A program made the translations under genes and the position numbers. The notes under the pieces were generated by a model. The model was not told the origin of the DNA. It ran no database searches and saw only the letters and a list, made by a program, of their open reading frames with translations. 64,000 nucleotides of DNA from Certhia americana (Eukaryota > Chordata > Aves > Passeriformes > Certhiidae): positions 1,724,680-1,788,679 of the forward strand of contig CM031873.1 of the NCBI GenBank assembly GCA_018697195.1, read 5' to 3'. Positions 13,604-28,000 of the stretch are shown here, one piece after another (the stretch's first letter is position 1; every line of letters begins with the position of its first letter).

Positions 13604-16600
13604 TGAAAATGCAGTCTCTGTAATGCCCAGCTAACCAAACCCTCCATTACCTCCACCTTCCAAATGCTGCGAGCACTAAATACTGATGTTTCTCTACTAC
13701 AGCACATTTCTTCAGCTTCGAAAACCACAGCAAGTGGTTTGTCAAATATTGTCAAATATTTTTCCCCAACAAGAATAATTCCCCCCGATCAGCATTAAAG
13801 AGCTTGTGTTGTGTGGGGTTTAGAGCAGGACAGCAATGTTCCTGTCCCCAGAAACTCCTGCAGCAGCTGAGGATGACTATTAGGAGACACATTTCAGGGT
13901 CTGAACATGCTAATGTCATTTTTGGTCAGCGAGACTTTCAAGAACAAAATATCACCAATTTTCAGCCTTTAGGGAAGGCCAGGGTGTTTAGAGACCAAAC
14001 TCCATTAAATTATCTATTGAATTCATGCTTTCAGAACAGAAACAGCTTTTGACTGTCTCTGAGTAGTCTTGTATCAGCTTGCCACAATTTCAGCTGGGAC
14101 TGATGTCAAGTTAAGAGGCTGACAGTTTATTCTATGCTCTGTAAATATTTGTACACTGTTGGCCTCTTCCAGTCCTTTGGAACAATATTCCAACTTTTAT
14201 TAAAAATAAACATAAATGGGGCGGAGCTCAAGGATGAATTCTTTATAAACTCTTGTGTGCTGATTTTCAGGTTCCAGCCATTTGTAAGGGAGACTCTGTT
14301 TTCACAGCTTCCCAGTCTGTGACAAGGGACAGTAGTTACATGAGTGGCTGCTGTTTCCAGCATGCAGATGCCAGCTGGGGGTGTGGGCAGTGGGAAGGAC
14401 ATGAACCCCTGCTGCAGCTGAGAATTCTGACCCAAAAGACCTCCCCACACTCACAGGTTACTTTTCAAGTCTCAGCTTCCACAAAGAGACTGCCAAGAGC
14501 TGAGAGCTGCAGCCTGGCTCAGCATCAGGCAAAGGGGAGGAGAGGTGGGAATCCCCTGAAGGTTGGCCAGAACATAGACAGGGTAGGAGGAACATCATTA
14601 GGGATGGGGTTGAGGATGTTGGAGTTCCAGGGTGTCAAACACATGGGCAGGAGGAAAGCTTGGCTTCCAAAATCAGAATTCAGGGCTGAGATTTTCCCAG
14701 CTTTGTTGTTACTGGTTAGGATTTCATGCCAAAATTCAAGCTTGCAGTTCTGCACAAAGGCTGAGTGAGCCTGAGAAGCTAAGGCAGCATTCCCTCTGCC
14801 TTGCACAGGAATAAGTGCTGAGTTTGCCAGACTAACCAGAAGAATTTGGGAATTCATATCCCCTTCTTCCCCACTGCTTGCTCATGGACACTGTAATCTC
14901 CAAAAACAGTCAAGCCTGCTCCAAATCTGCTCAAAGAACCCAAGGATGCAAAAGGGGAAGTGGAATGTTGTGTTCCATAAGAGTCCTCCTCTGCCATGGC
15001 CACCAGGACAGCAATCCCAGCTGAGGAGGGTGAGAGCTGGAGGTCAGTGCTTCCTCTTGGCTTGTGGGATCAACGTGCTCACTGGCACGTCTTGTAAGGC
15101 ACAAACCCTGGCCACAAGAGAACAAGGAGCCTGAGGGAGCATGGACACCTTGTAGAGACCCACGGGTAAGGGACTGGCTTGGATTTGAGAGACTCCTCTT
15201 GGTTCTTTCTTGGGTTTCACTGCAGAGCAAACCCAAGAGAGCCCCCACTGTGTCTTCTGGTCTCAACTGTGTTTGGCACCTCTGACCTTGGCAGGTCAGA
15301 ATGTGAGCATTGTGCTGCAGCTGGGGATGTCCTTCCTTCCCAGGCAGAGAACATTCCCAGCACAGGCACAGAACACAGTCTCTGCCTGGCTGGAAAAGAC
15401 TGACAGGGAATGAGGATAGGAAGGCAGACATGTGCCAAACCCCAGGGAAACACTGAGCAAATAGCTGAACAGCCTGGCACTATTATTCATTATGTTTCTG
15501 GTATTATTTAGTGGCATGAGGTTAAAATAACACACTCAAGTAACGAAAAAAATGACCAACGAGATACCAAAGCAAAACACATAGAGAGAACAAGCATCTT
15601 TGGCTCTAAATCATCTAAAAGAAGCTTGATGGGGGAACCCTCTTCAGCTGCATCTCCCCGGGGGTTTCATGCAGTCCTGCTCTGGCTTTAACATGTGCAA
15701 AGCCAGATGCAGGCATAAAACCATGCAAGTTTTCCAGGTGTGGGCAGGAATGCATGCAGGCAGCTGGGCCTGGAGGAGAGGAGGGGACCAAGCACAGACC
15801 CAGACACTGAGGGAGGAGACGTTCCAGGGAGAGCTGTGTCTTTTCAGGGCTCTGAGACATCCCAAGACAAGTCTGCTCTTTGCTCTGAGAGTGCTCAGAT
15901 GCTGTGAGCCAGAGCCCCACTGCCATGGGGGCAGCGCTGCTGGGAGAGTCAGCTCCTTCTGGGGAGGATTTATGGGATGTCTGAGGCGTCAACAGACCCC
16001 CACCCTTGGCACTGCAAGGCATGGGCCACGCAGCTTGTGCCATAAATCTGGGCTGTCTTCCCAAGCCAGGACAGCTGGATCCAGTCCTTGGGGTGTGTGA
16101 TCCACGTCCAGGGCCAGCACATATTCAGCAAGAGGCAGATGGGAGAGCAGGGGAGCAAACACACTGGGCAGGACTGCAATTGTTGTGGCCGGCCCGCGTG
16201 GGACTGCCGTCACGTTCCCTCAGAGGCAGGACACAGTGGCAGGTTCATCCCTCAGCAGGGATGGCCCTGCTCTGCTCTGTGCCTGGCAGTGCCAGGGAGG
16301 TTTTCCCAGGGACACATTCCAGTCCCCTGGGTCATGGCAGCTCCCTTGGATGTTGTTTTGAAATAGCTCCCAAGTGGATCTATGACAACGTGCAACCCAA
16401 AAGAGCAAGTGAAAGCCTTGCTGCCTTGAAGGCAGTGGGATTTCTGCGTCCCTGTGTCATGGGGTGAGGAGTTCTCCCAGCCTTGGCTGTGCTGTCAGTG
16501 GGCACAGGATGGTGCCAACCCTTTGGGTACACAGGAATTTGGGGTGGATGCAGGCCCCACAGAGACAGGACTGGATGCAAAAACTGCAAGCAGCCCTTCT

Positions 16601-16728
16601 CCAAATGCTCCCTCCCAGAACCAAGAGGCAATGGCAGAGCTGGGAAATTCCAGAGTGCATCTTCCAGGGCAGAAAGGCACTGATGGTGGGACAGTTCCCA
16701 TTGATGCACTATAGGTGTGCCACGGAAA
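13604..16728. other. Noncoding DNA
   Basis: Nothing with coding character is recognisable. Several frames of 100-170 codons overlap one another on opposite strands without domains or convincing splice signals. Confidence 0.5.
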
Positions 16729-17330
16729 AAAAAAAAACCTTTCAACTAATTTGAGGTTGAAAGATTTGCATGTTTATTTCAGCACTGGAGCACAGAGGAC
16801 TTCTGTCCTAAAGACATGTGCTCTATTCACAAAGCCTCCATTTGTTCCCCAATATTATGTATACTCATAAAGTTACCTAACACACCTATACATATTCATC
16901 ACCTGTCCCCATGTTGTATTTAAATTAGTCCATTGGATGGATGTCCATTGTAATTGTGCAGTTCTCTTCTTAATTGAGGCAGTGGTGCTTTTGATTTGAG
17001 GCAGTGGTTGTGTGGGAGGCAGTAAAAGACGTCTTCCTCACCACTTTGTCCTGTCACCAGATCTTTGTGACCCCTTGGTTATGGTCTAGGCTCTTTCCTT
17101 GGCTTCAAGTACCAAAAGTCTTGGTTTTCTGATTTCTTACAATGCCAAGGGTCAGATCCGTGATAGATTGTCTTGCTCTACACCTATATATTAATGATTA
17201 AACCCTCAGTTTCTTCTTTGATACACATACTATTATGCCAGGCCCTGCCATCTGACGTGTTGCTTACATCATTGATAGCTACATTTCTAATTCCTAAATC
17301 TTTTAACCCTTTGACTCACCATGGCCACTG
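16729..17330 (-). mobile_element. Probable LTR-retroelement remnant
   Basis: An A12 run at about 16726-16737 is followed by an inverted repeat: CTTTCAAC at 16739-16746 and GTTGAAAG at 16756-16763. Just beyond, read on the minus strand, comes TGAAATAAACATGC, which contains AATAAA. The block up to about 17330 is AT-rich, CpG-poor and unlike its flanks. A polyadenylation signal 20-30 bases before an abrupt end is what an LTR or the 3' end of a retroelement would show. I cannot define the other end and see no target duplication, so class and boundaries are tentative. Confidence 0.35.
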
Positions 17331-18606
17331 GAGAGGCCAGTCCAGAAGGCCTTTGGAGGGTGTAGGCAGGATGGGAAATCACTGTCTGTCAGGCTGGACA
17401 GCAACTGCAATTCCCTGTGGTGCCTATTCCTGCAGACACGTCCCTGAGCTGCTGGTGTCAGGGATGTTGTGGCCACAGCAGGGGTAGGTGGCTGTGCTGT
17501 GCCCGTGCTGGCCCCTCCATGGCTCCCTGCAGCAGCTGAGCCCAGCACAGCCCTGTCCCAGCACAGAGCACAGCTCAACTCTCAGAAAGGGAGTGGGCAG
17601 CAGCGGCCCCTCACTGACCTCAACTCACTCCAGAGAAAAATAACTCTGCCACAGGACTCGAGTGCTCCCTGCCAGTTCTGTCACGGGTCTGCTTCCCCTG
17701 TCACAGCTCTCCGTGTCATATGCATTACAGTTCTGTCTGCAGAGCTGAAATGCTCCCCCATCCTTTTTATCCTTTCCCCAAGGTAGGCAATAATTCCTTT
17801 GCCTCGTTCCTGGATGGAAAGTCTTCTCCTGATGTATAAGATGAGGTGTAACTTCCACAGACCCTCCTTTCTTTAGCAGGAAATATCTCCCTGTCTCAAA
17901 ATCTCCTTAGCTGGATGATCATTTATCTTTGGGTTTCCACTGGGTTCATGTTTCCTGTTTTCTTCTTCCAGATTGTGATCCCTAACTGGAGATATTTTAC
18001 AGCTCTGCTTTGCTTTCCACATATCACTGCAGAGATAATCTCTGAGCAGACAGTTTCTTTTTCCTTGGAAGTTAATGGGGAAAAAAAAGTAACTGAGCTA
18101 TCAAAACATGAGTGTGTCTTTGAAACCAAAAAAGCTCCTCTCTGACTGTGCATCCTCCTGACCCCAGCACATCACCCAGTAATTGAGATTTCTGCCTTTC
18201 CAAGTATTTGCTTTCTGTCTGCTTCTCCTTTAAATTCCCAGGAGCCTTCTGGCAGGGCAGGCAGTGCTGATCCCGTTTTTACCAGCAGAGAATGCCTTAC
18301 ACTTGGTTTTGTTGATTCCTTTAATCTAAACTAAGTCATTCACCCAGAAAGTTCAAGGCTCTGGAAAGGTGACGCTTTGGGCCCCGTCCCAGGTGAATGT
18401 TCCCATTCCCTGCCAGCTCCCAGACTGGGGTAACGACTTCCCAGCTCCACAGGCCCAGCACTGCTGGAGTCAACTGTTATAAACCTGCCGCAGGGGATGA
18501 GAGCTCATGAAGGGAAAAGGAGCCTCTTTATTGTCTGTCTGCTTGCCTGCTTTTGGTGCTGCTTCCCATCAGCACTGTTACCCCCGGACTCCCACACGAG
18601 ATGTGT

Positions 18607-18695
18607 AGCAGCAGCAGCAGCAGCAGCACAGAAATGCTCTTCCAGAAGCATAGAAATGCTCCTCCAGAAGCACAGAAATGCTCTTCCAGCAGCTG
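18607..18695 (+). repeat. (AGC)7 plus three 22-bp tandem units
   Basis: Seven perfect AGC units at 18607-18627 are followed by three copies of a 22-bp unit starting AGAAATGCTC at 18630, 18652 and 18674. The copies differ from each other at only a few positions. One frame through it begins with a hydrophobic stretch and runs into poly-alanine, but nothing else supports translation. Confidence 0.9.
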
Positions 18696-21600
18696 GGCCC
18701 ATCCTATGATGCTCAGCCCTGTCACTGTCCCATCACTCCCAGTCCCAGGGACCTCTGTCCCATCTCTTCTGCTTTCTCAGAACATCAAGTGGTGACAAAT
18801 TTCTTGGTGACACCTCTGCAGAAGGCAAGTCATGAGACACAGAAAGTTATAGTGGATGCACGGAGGAAAGCAGTGCAGCTGATGGCATTTTTCTAGAAGC
18901 TGAACTCAGCTGCTGTGACACTGAGGTCTTTTCACTGTTTTTCCATCTACTGCTACAGACAACATATCCGAGTAGGAGGTTGCTTCAGATTTCCACATTT
19001 TTCCCTAGAAAGTACCAGGGTGGTTGGCAGGGAAGTGGGGCATGTAGGGGGGAAAGGGAGTGGGAGAAATCTGGAGTCAGATTATCTTCCCAAAATAAAA
19101 TAAAAAGCTATAGTTCTTTTCTTTTGATAGTTGTGCTCCAACCCTAACTCCTGATCGTGTTTACATCTCTCCTGTTGGAGATGGAGAGGCAGGATCCTGG
19201 TGTTTAGAACCAGTTCAGGGTACTTGGGATGCTAGATTCACATTTTCAAAGGACTAGAGACCTTCACATGATGTGGAAGGCATCTCATGGCACCTTTCTG
19301 GGAGCAGCCTAAGATGTTTTACAGACCAGGAATGGCTCACCTGTGGTGCAGTCCAGTCCTTGCTCTCTGGAGCAGTCCAGGGGTCCATCACCCTCTTCAG
19401 AAGGTGTGAAGGACACACTGATAGCCACATTCTTGTCCCATTCCTCATGTTACATATGTCATCCCTCCCCCCCTCCCTGCTGCATTTGGTGTTGATACTT
19501 CTTGTTTGATTCACAGCTTTGATTTGGAAATGCCTCTTCAGCATTTTGGGAGAGTAGGGCTGGTAATTCCTGGGTTTTGGGAAGAGAGGCTGTGACACAT
19601 GTGTGAGGTGTGTATAGGATCCCCAAAACACTTGTCCAGTATTTTTATTGCGAGGAATTTTCATGCCTGTCAATCATGTCCCTCCTGACACTTCTTCTTG
19701 CTGTACACAGATTTATTTTCCCAGCTCATTAAAAGGGGCCTTCACAGGGCAGGTTTGCCAAGAAGGCACTGGCAGCAGCCTTGGGAGTGTAGGTGAGGAT
19801 GAGCTGCAATTTGGCCCTTTCCTGAGACTGTGTCCCTCCTGCAGGGAAGCCTCAGCCCTGATCAGGGCTCTGACATGTGCTGAAACCTCTTTGACACTGA
19901 AACCCCTCTGTTCCTATACTGACATTTTAACAGGGGGTCTAATTAACTAATTTATCCTATTAATATGTTAGATATATTTGTCCAATTCTAATAGCACCTG
20001 TTTTTACAACCTCTCATGGCAGCCCATGCTGAGATATTCATTAGTGGTTGTACAAAGTAGTGATTTCATATGTTGCTAATTGGTCTCCTGACACAATCAT
20101 CCCCTGCCCTTCTTCCAGCACAGCAGGGCTGGGGGAACAACAGCATTTGGTGTTCCCATCACCCCTGAGAGTCTGTCAAACCTGCTGGCTCCTGCCTTCT
20201 CCTGTACCTCTGCAGGGCAGATACCTGCTCTGCTCACACAGCAGCAGCTGAATCCCTTCTCCATTTCCATCGCTGCTCTCCAAACCTTCTCTGATTTAAT
20301 TATGTCCTAAGGAGAACATTTCATGGGTTCTGGTCACCTTCTGTCCTGTTCTCTGTGCTGTCAGAGATGCCCCAGGCTGGGGGGTGTGTTTTGGAGCTCC
20401 CTGCACGTGCAGGACCTGGGCTGGGACATCTCCAAGCTCTAAACCCTTCCCGTGCCACCCCAATGCCAACATGCTGCCTGTCTCAATGTGCTACCAGGCT
20501 GTTGCCAGGCAGTGTGGCCCCTGTGGCTCTTGTACACATTGGATGAAACAAGTGTTCCCCAGTGACCCCCACCACCTCCTGAGGGTGCCCACAATAATCT
20601 GTGTTTCTCCTCTGTCCTGCTGCAGGGAGGCTGCAGGAGGGACAGGGGTGCTGTGTGGCTATTCCTCCCTAGCTCCAGCAGCATGGAGAGGTGCAACTCC
20701 AGCAGTCACCCCCATATCCCCCTCCAGTTCCATCTCCCCAGTGCCCTGGACCAGAGCAGGACATGCAATGACCACACTGGTGCTCCACGACAGAGCCAGG
20801 AGCACCCCTGGCCCGTGGGCACCCTCGGGGTGCCCCCCTGAGCTGAGGCTTGCATGGGGCACGTCTGGCAGAGGGCAGAGCATGTGTAGACAGCACCGTG
20901 GAGCACAGCCCCAAATTCTTGGCAGGGCTGGCTTCCACCTCTTCCGTGGTCATAGCCCCGTTGCAGAGCTGGAGCTGAAATTTCCACACATGGTACTTGT
21001 CGGCCTTGGGGAGCGTCTCTGCCGCCCGTCACGTAACTGCTCGCCTGGAGGAATGTGCTGGTGTTTCTTTTGGGGGATTACGAGGTCTTTCCTGTCCTGT
21101 TTTCCCTTGGAAAAGCCCTTTCTGTCTGCAGGGCCCAGGCAGGCTCTCTGGGCTGTGTAAAGCTCCGAACCACACGGCACAGGCAGGGCCCTTCCCTGCT
21201 GCCTGCGTGTCTGTGGTGGCAGAGAGGACGGGCACCTTGGCCCTGCAGAGGAGCTCCAGTGGCTGCTGCTGCTGGCAAAGCCACCTGCTCACAGTGTGTG
21301 ACCTGTCCAGGAGGGCAGCTCACCCCCACTGACCCCAGAGCAGCACCTGGGATTCAGATGTGGGACAGGGAAGATGTCACCCAGCCCCTGAGCTCCTCTT
21401 TGAGCCCAAGAGGTGGCCCTTGGCTCCCACAGGCGTGTGTCCACCACTTCTCCTCTCCTTCAGTGTCTAAAGCTGCTTGGTTTGGTGGTTGAGCTGGACA
21501 CTGCCCATCGTGGGATGTCCCCACACCTCACGTGGATTGAAATGTAGCTGGGAATGTAGTCCAGGCATGCTGCAGAGGGATAGCCTGAAAATTCAGTTTG

Positions 21601-24600
21601 TCCATCATATAGTGGCTTTAGGTCTAATGTTTAAGCTCATCTTCTAGAGAATTTCTTTTCTAATGCAATAGCAAAACATGACCCTCCTCCTTATCTGGAA
21701 GTAAGAGATGTTTCCATGTTCCCCTGATCTGACTGTATCTGGCGCTCCACTGGCTCAGCTGTGGGGCATCACTGTATCCACTGGGCTTAGCATCCATGAA
21801 CATGAGAAACCAGCAATTCAGTTTTGGAGCAAATCAGAGCTTGCACAAGGAGCAGGGCGTGCCTGAGACACTGCGGGTGCTGCGGCAGACCAGAAGGTTG
21901 AGAGACACAAACATTTTCTGAAACAGCATTTCCTCTTATTGATTTCCTCCAGTCACCAGGCATGACTCTTCCCAGAAGCAAATCACTCATCTAAGCTATC
22001 GCTGCAGAAAATCCCCTGGAGGGTCAGCTGCTATCATTCCATTTATCCAGGCTGCTCCCTACCAGAACACTTGTGAGTGGATCTGCTTTCTGAGACCAGC
22101 ACAGAGCTCCTGCCCCTGAAAATCCCCTGAACACGGCTGTGGTCAGACAGACTGCATGACAGCACAGCCCTGAAGACTCTCGCTGAAGAGGTTAAAGAGT
22201 TACCTTGAGCTGGGATCTGTATTTTGTTAAATTATTTGAAAGAACAGCATCTCTGCTGTTTCCTTCTCCAACATGCAGAAGAAAAATGACTGTATTATGG
22301 TTGTGTCTAGCGTAGTGCTTGGCACCAGGCCAGCAGGATTTACAATGGCTGGGTGAAAAGTCTGCAGGGAAGGCAGTTCTTTTTGCTGTGGACATTACTT
22401 ACAGGGTCTGCAAGGACCAATCTCACAGCATAGCAGGGGCCAGGAGGAGACCTGCCAGCAGAGAGCTGCTGGAGAAGCCATTTGTTCTGTCCATGAAACA
22501 TGAGGTCAGCAGGACCCACCGCCTCCTGCCAGGGGTGATAAGAGGGGGAAGGCAACAGAGTAAGACAGGCTTTGTCTATTCTGGATGAAAGATCAATTTT
22601 CTTGCAGCTCTTTAGCATAAGATTTTTCACACTGGAGTTTTCTGGCTGGAAAAACACGTGTCTGATTCAAAATCATTTTCAGAAAGAAACACCTGGCCTC
22701 ACTCCCTGGAGGGGAGGAAGCAGCTGAATGTTAATTTCTAATTCTCTGTATTAAACTCACATGCATTCCTGAATGGGATTTTGCTCTAGAGGCAAGTTCA
22801 GCTGCCAGGACAGGCAGGTCTCTGTTCTGCTATGGTTCCCATCACATCAGGTACTGAGAACCTTCCTGCTCTGCTGGAATGCTGTGTCCTGCCTTGTCTT
22901 CTGTCCTCTCCTCACAGAGAGAGATGCTCAGGCAATGAAGAGTCTTAGTTTGCTGAGAGTTTGTTCAGTTTGCTCACTGAAGCCCCCTCCATAGCAGCTT
23001 CTTTTATGATTGCAGCAGTACTGGGTGGGAAAGGAGACACAGAGAGTTTGCAGCCTGGAGGTGGAAGAGATCATTGATCTGGTTTATTGATTTGCTCTGA
23101 TCACGTTGGAGGAGAGCTGTGTGCTCAGGTGGGTTTCAGACTGTAACAGACAGGTGAATTGCTTCTCTAAGGAAGGATTTGGGGCAGACTGGCTCTGGGT
23201 ATTCATAACCTCAGCTGGTAACTGCAGGCAGAGACCTAAAGCATGGATATCATGGGCATCCCCAAACATTCATGGGTATCATGAATTATAGTTGTAATTT
23301 TCCTTACAGCAACAGGTCAGACCTTGCACTCAGTGCACCAAGGTACTCTGTATCCTGAGCAGCAGCACTGGACCTCTGCAAAGGGCAGGGTCCCCCCTCA
23401 AGCTGAGCACACCATCTCTTGGACCAGGGTCAGATCTGGCTGCCTACACCTCCAGCTGAACCAGCCAAACCCTCACTGAGGTCCATCAAAATTCTAGCCA
23501 AAGTCTTCCCCTCTGGTGAGGGAAGACCTTCAGCTGGACACCTGGGTGACTAGGACACACCCAGATCCTAGCCAGCAGGTTTCACATCTTGGAGGACCAT
23601 TACAGCTGAGTAGTGTCCCTTCAGGAGGCAGTGTGGGCTCGTTTTCCCAGGACGGGCTGTAGCAGATCCATACCTGACAGTGGCAGCACATCCACAGGTT
23701 TGCTGTGACGAGAGGCTGAGCAGGCTGTGATGACTGACCAGGGACAGACACATCCTCAGGAAGGCTTTTAGAAGTAGCCAGGTGTCTTACAAACTGCTTT
23801 TCTGGATAGCAAGGACATATATTTTAAAAAACTGAAAGAGGGAATTATTCTGGGAAACTACTCTGGAAAATGTGTAGTAAAGATGAATCCCTATGGAATG
23901 AGTTACACTGGGGATCCAATGCTGCTGCTCACCCTTGTAGGCCAATGTCAGAGGAGCTGTCCTAAACCCTTGCAGCCAGTTTTATTGTCCCCATGCAACC
24001 TGAACAACTCAGACTTTGTGTCAAGTCTTGGGAAATGAGCTAAAGCCATCTCATTTTTGTTGCATCATCTTGGATTCTGGTAACATCCTGATTTGTGTGT
24101 GTGAGCCCCACGCCGATGGCACCAGCTGGACTCCTCTGACACCAGCTGCCACTGAACTTGTACTGGCAACCTGAAAGCCAAGTGAGCCTCTCCATGCCCT
24201 AGCCAGGTGGAGAGGACAGCTGTGTCCCCAGCAGCACAGCCCCACGGGTTTCTGGGCCAGGCTGGTGAATTCTGCTGGCACATGGAGCCAGGGACACAGG
24301 CTGTGGCTCTGTGAGTGGAGGCAGCTGTCCCCTGGCCAGCAGAACCATTGTGAATGTGAGCTGCTGTCCTACCTGTCATGGCAAGTGACAGGACCCAGGG
24401 AATGGCAGGGGAGGGTCAGGCTGGAGATGAGGGTTCATCCCCCCCAAGGGTGCTGGGCATTGCCCAGGCTCCCCAGGGAATGGGCACAGCCCTGAGGCTG
24501 CCAGAGCTCCAGAAACCTTTAGACAGCACTGCCAAGGATGCCCAGGGTGGGGCTCCTGGGGGGTCTGGGCAGGGCCAGGAGCTGGATCCATGATCCTGGG

Positions 24601-24954
24601 GGTCTCTCCCAGCTCAGGAGGCTGTGATTGTATGCAGGCAAGACAGGATGGGGATCTCTCCTTGCACACAAGGTCTTCCCTTCATTGGCGCTCCCCATCC
24701 CCGAGTGCAGGAAGAGGGAATGGTTGAAGTCAGCTCTGCTGGGGCTTAGCAGAGGGAGAAGGGAGCAGGCTCAGCTGTGTTGGTGAGTGTCTGCCTGAGC
24801 ATGCAGCTCCCTAAATCCCAGAGATTACTCACAGCAACCTCAGCACAAGAGTTACTGCTGAAGGAAAAACTTCAATGTCAAGAGCATGAGTAATAACCAA
24901 GCTGGCACTTAACGGTTCAAACAGAAGATAAGAGCTAAGGCTGGATTCTCAGAG

Positions 24955-25075
24955 GGCCCGTTTTATCTCTTTTATATATGTCACAACTGAAGAAATGAAG
25001 AATATAAAAGTTATTTATTAGCATTTCATTCCTGCAGTACTTTTATCATGTTGAGTGTGCATTGACCCCACGGTA
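24955..25075. promoter_or_regulatory. AT-rich island, possible conserved noncoding element
   Basis: The sequence changes abruptly to AT-rich with TTTTATATATGTCAC near 24970, GTTATTTATTAGC near 25011 and TTTTATCATG near 25042, which resemble homeodomain and MEF2-like sites. There is no repeat signature. This is a compositional call only. Confidence 0.2.
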
Positions 25076-28000
25076 CCACAGAACTGGAGAAGGGATTAAC
25101 AGATTAAGGGAATCCTCTATCTCAGTAGGGCCAGATTTGGGGGTGATCTTCACCCTCTGACCCCTTCACAGCTCTTCCCTGTTTGCTGGGGAAGCTGCTG
25201 TGCTACTCCTGCCCAGCTCCAAACCTTCCCCTCAGGGTGAAGAGCACATTTTGACCCTCTGGGCAGGAGGCTGAAGGTGATCTGGTGCAGGCTCTTGCAC
25301 TGGCCCAGGGGCCAGCTCTGCTTGTTGGGGGAGCCCATCCCCAAGCTGCTCTTTCCCCACCCCTGCAACGCCAAGCGAAGTGCTCGGAGGTCCTGCCCAG
25401 GGGACATGGTGCAAGAACCAGCTGGAGCAGCCTGGTACTAACAGCAGAGACACGGCAAGGTGAGAGAACTGGAAGGGCTGGAGAGAAGACATTTAGACAG
25501 GAAAACGTAAGATCTCTGTTGTAGTTCCTAAGGCAGGAAAGAAAACAGCAGAAAGGAGGAGGGAAGCAACAAACTTCAGTGAGTACAAAATATATCTTAA
25601 GTTTCCTTGACTGTGTGATACGGACCTTGGCAATGCTGCGCGTGCTGTCCTTGGCTGAAAAATTATCCTCCTGTCCTAGCTGTGAATGAGGTGGCTCCAA
25701 AGTGGCAATTCCTGCTGCTGGGAATTACTGAGCTGAAAAACAGAGTGGGTAGGGAGAGCAGACTGTGGTGCAGGGCTCAGCCGTGCCTGGGACTGTGGGG
25801 CAGAGCGCAGCAGGAAAAGCTGAGCTCTACTCAAACAAGTTTAGATTGGTGCAGAAACGCAAACCCTGGAGCAGTTTGAAACATGGCATGTCGGGCTGAG
25901 CTAAACAGCAGTGAAAGGTGTGGCACTCCCAGTCTACACAGACCATCAGGGTGTTTATGTGGTGCAGGCAGAGGGATTGCTCCGGGGCTTCAGGCACAGG
26001 AAAGGTCAATAATTAATTATGGAACAGATGGGACAGTTCTGCCTGCATCTTCCTATAACTTGACTGTGGCCAGGTGGTGACTGTCTTGAATCTGTCTGTG
26101 ATCTGCAGTTAGTGGCTGTCACTGAATAATTCTTGACCCTTGAAACACTTGTGTGCTGGGAATGTATGAGAAATCCAAGCCTGTGCCCTTTGACAGAGCT
26201 CCAGGTAGGTCCTTGCCCCCCGTCTGGTCTCACAGGATGGGAGGGAAGCAGAGGATTTCAGGTCTCAGACAGGATATACCCTCGCAGAGTGAATTTTAAA
26301 TATTATAGTTCAGTCCACCAGCTGCAGTATGGATGTTTAAGCTCAGAGATCACCTTTCTTAATTATTCCTGTTAGTGGCATCCTGTTCTGGCTCATTTAA
26401 GGAAACCAAGTGAGAAATGGGTAGGAGTAGGGCGCTGGGGTAGATGTGGGTCTGCTTGAACATCTCAGTGGGCATTAGGGAGTGCTTAGAAGAACCTTCA
26501 TGTGCCAAGAACAATCTAAGTACTGTGGTGTTCCTGGTCAAAATCACACGTGTTTGTTATTCTGACTATCAGGACAAACTCCAGCTGGAAGATGGAAGAG
26601 CTTTCCAGGAAAGAAGGATCATCACAGGATGGGCAAAGGGCTGGCAAATACAGTTTTGGGTTCAGGCCTCTCTGGGCTGATCTGGGCAGACCAAGTGTGC
26701 TCTCGATGGCACTTTAGAGAACTATGTTTTGACAGCTTTAATTCCTCTGATCTCATCTTACACAAAATGTCCTGGATTTTGGCATCAGCATCACCCTTTT
26801 CAAAATGACTGGTACCTCTGAAGTAAACCAAATGTGAGTCTAAGCAATTATAGCTTAAATTTAACATTCAAGATTGAAGTGTGGCTTGTTGTTAATGACA
26901 AGCAAGTGAGAAATAATCTTTGTGGTTCAAGTCACCCAATACTTCTCATCTCAAGGGCCTCTTTCCATTTGTCAATAACTTTGATGGATGCCCAGGAGTC
27001 CTCATGCCATGTATCTGTCTCATCCTGGATTTGTTTATAACACCACGCTGAAATCAGTGAAGTTGCATCAGAGGAGATTAGAGAAAACTGGTTGATTTTT
27101 TCCCATTTTTTTCCAAAATTCTTACAACTTTGATTTTGAGAAGCTGCAGCTCATGCAGGCTGTGGAGCAGCACATGACATTTGGCAGAGGTGGTGGTGTG
27201 TATGTCAAGATGTGCCTCCTGCTATCCTAGAGAAAAGATGCCCAAATTTGGGAACATTAAAAGTGTTTGAAAAGCCCTGGTTCACACAGGCTCAATGGGA
27301 ACTAGCTGGAGTTTAGCACCTAAAACCTTGCAAGCACTTCTCAGCACAGGCCATGCTGCAGCTCTGCTCAGTAGGCTGATCTCTGTGAGCCCTGCTGGGG
27401 CTTGGGGGAGGACCAGAACGTGGATGTGGAAATCCTGGAAAACAGCCCAGATTCTGGAGGGCACAGGAAGGACCCTGGGAGGGGAATTGACTCAGGAGCC
27501 CAGGTGGGGACAACAGTAAAACAAACTGGGGATCCAGGTGGGGGAACAGGTAGGATTGGTCTGAGAACAAGAGATGTTGGTGGAGAGGTAGAAAGGGGAA
27601 AAGGTGACATGAGGCCACTTGGGACCTCAGAGCTGGAGGAGCTGGAGGATGAGTGAAAAACTGCCCAGAAAAAGGGCAATAGGTGAATAACTAACATAAC
27701 GTTGAGGGTCTTTGTGGATGGGCAGTCTAGGGGATGATGTCCAGCATCTCTGGTTGTGCCTGATGCTCTGTGTGTGCTGAAGGCACACAAGGAACCACTG
27801 CTTACTTCTCTGTCATGGAACAAACCTCCTCCTGGGCCTCTTGGATGTAGCCAGTGCTTTGGCTACTGCTTGGCTAACTGCAGACTTGTTCCCAAAATTA
27901 GAGGAGAGGAATTAGCAGGTTTAAGAGGAGCTGGCTCTTTCTGTTCACTGACATAATCTTCTCTGTACCCCATGAGATATAAGTGGCTCCAAAAGCTGAA

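Noticed and set aside
18497..18709. Frame with a leader-like N-terminus and poly-alanine
   Set aside because: The alanine run is the AGC microsatellite and the tail is the 22-bp repeat. Nothing else supports translation.
20384..21160. 258-codon plus-strand frame
   Set aside because: GC-rich region with overlapping frames on both strands, no domain, no splice signals and no codon bias that I can see.
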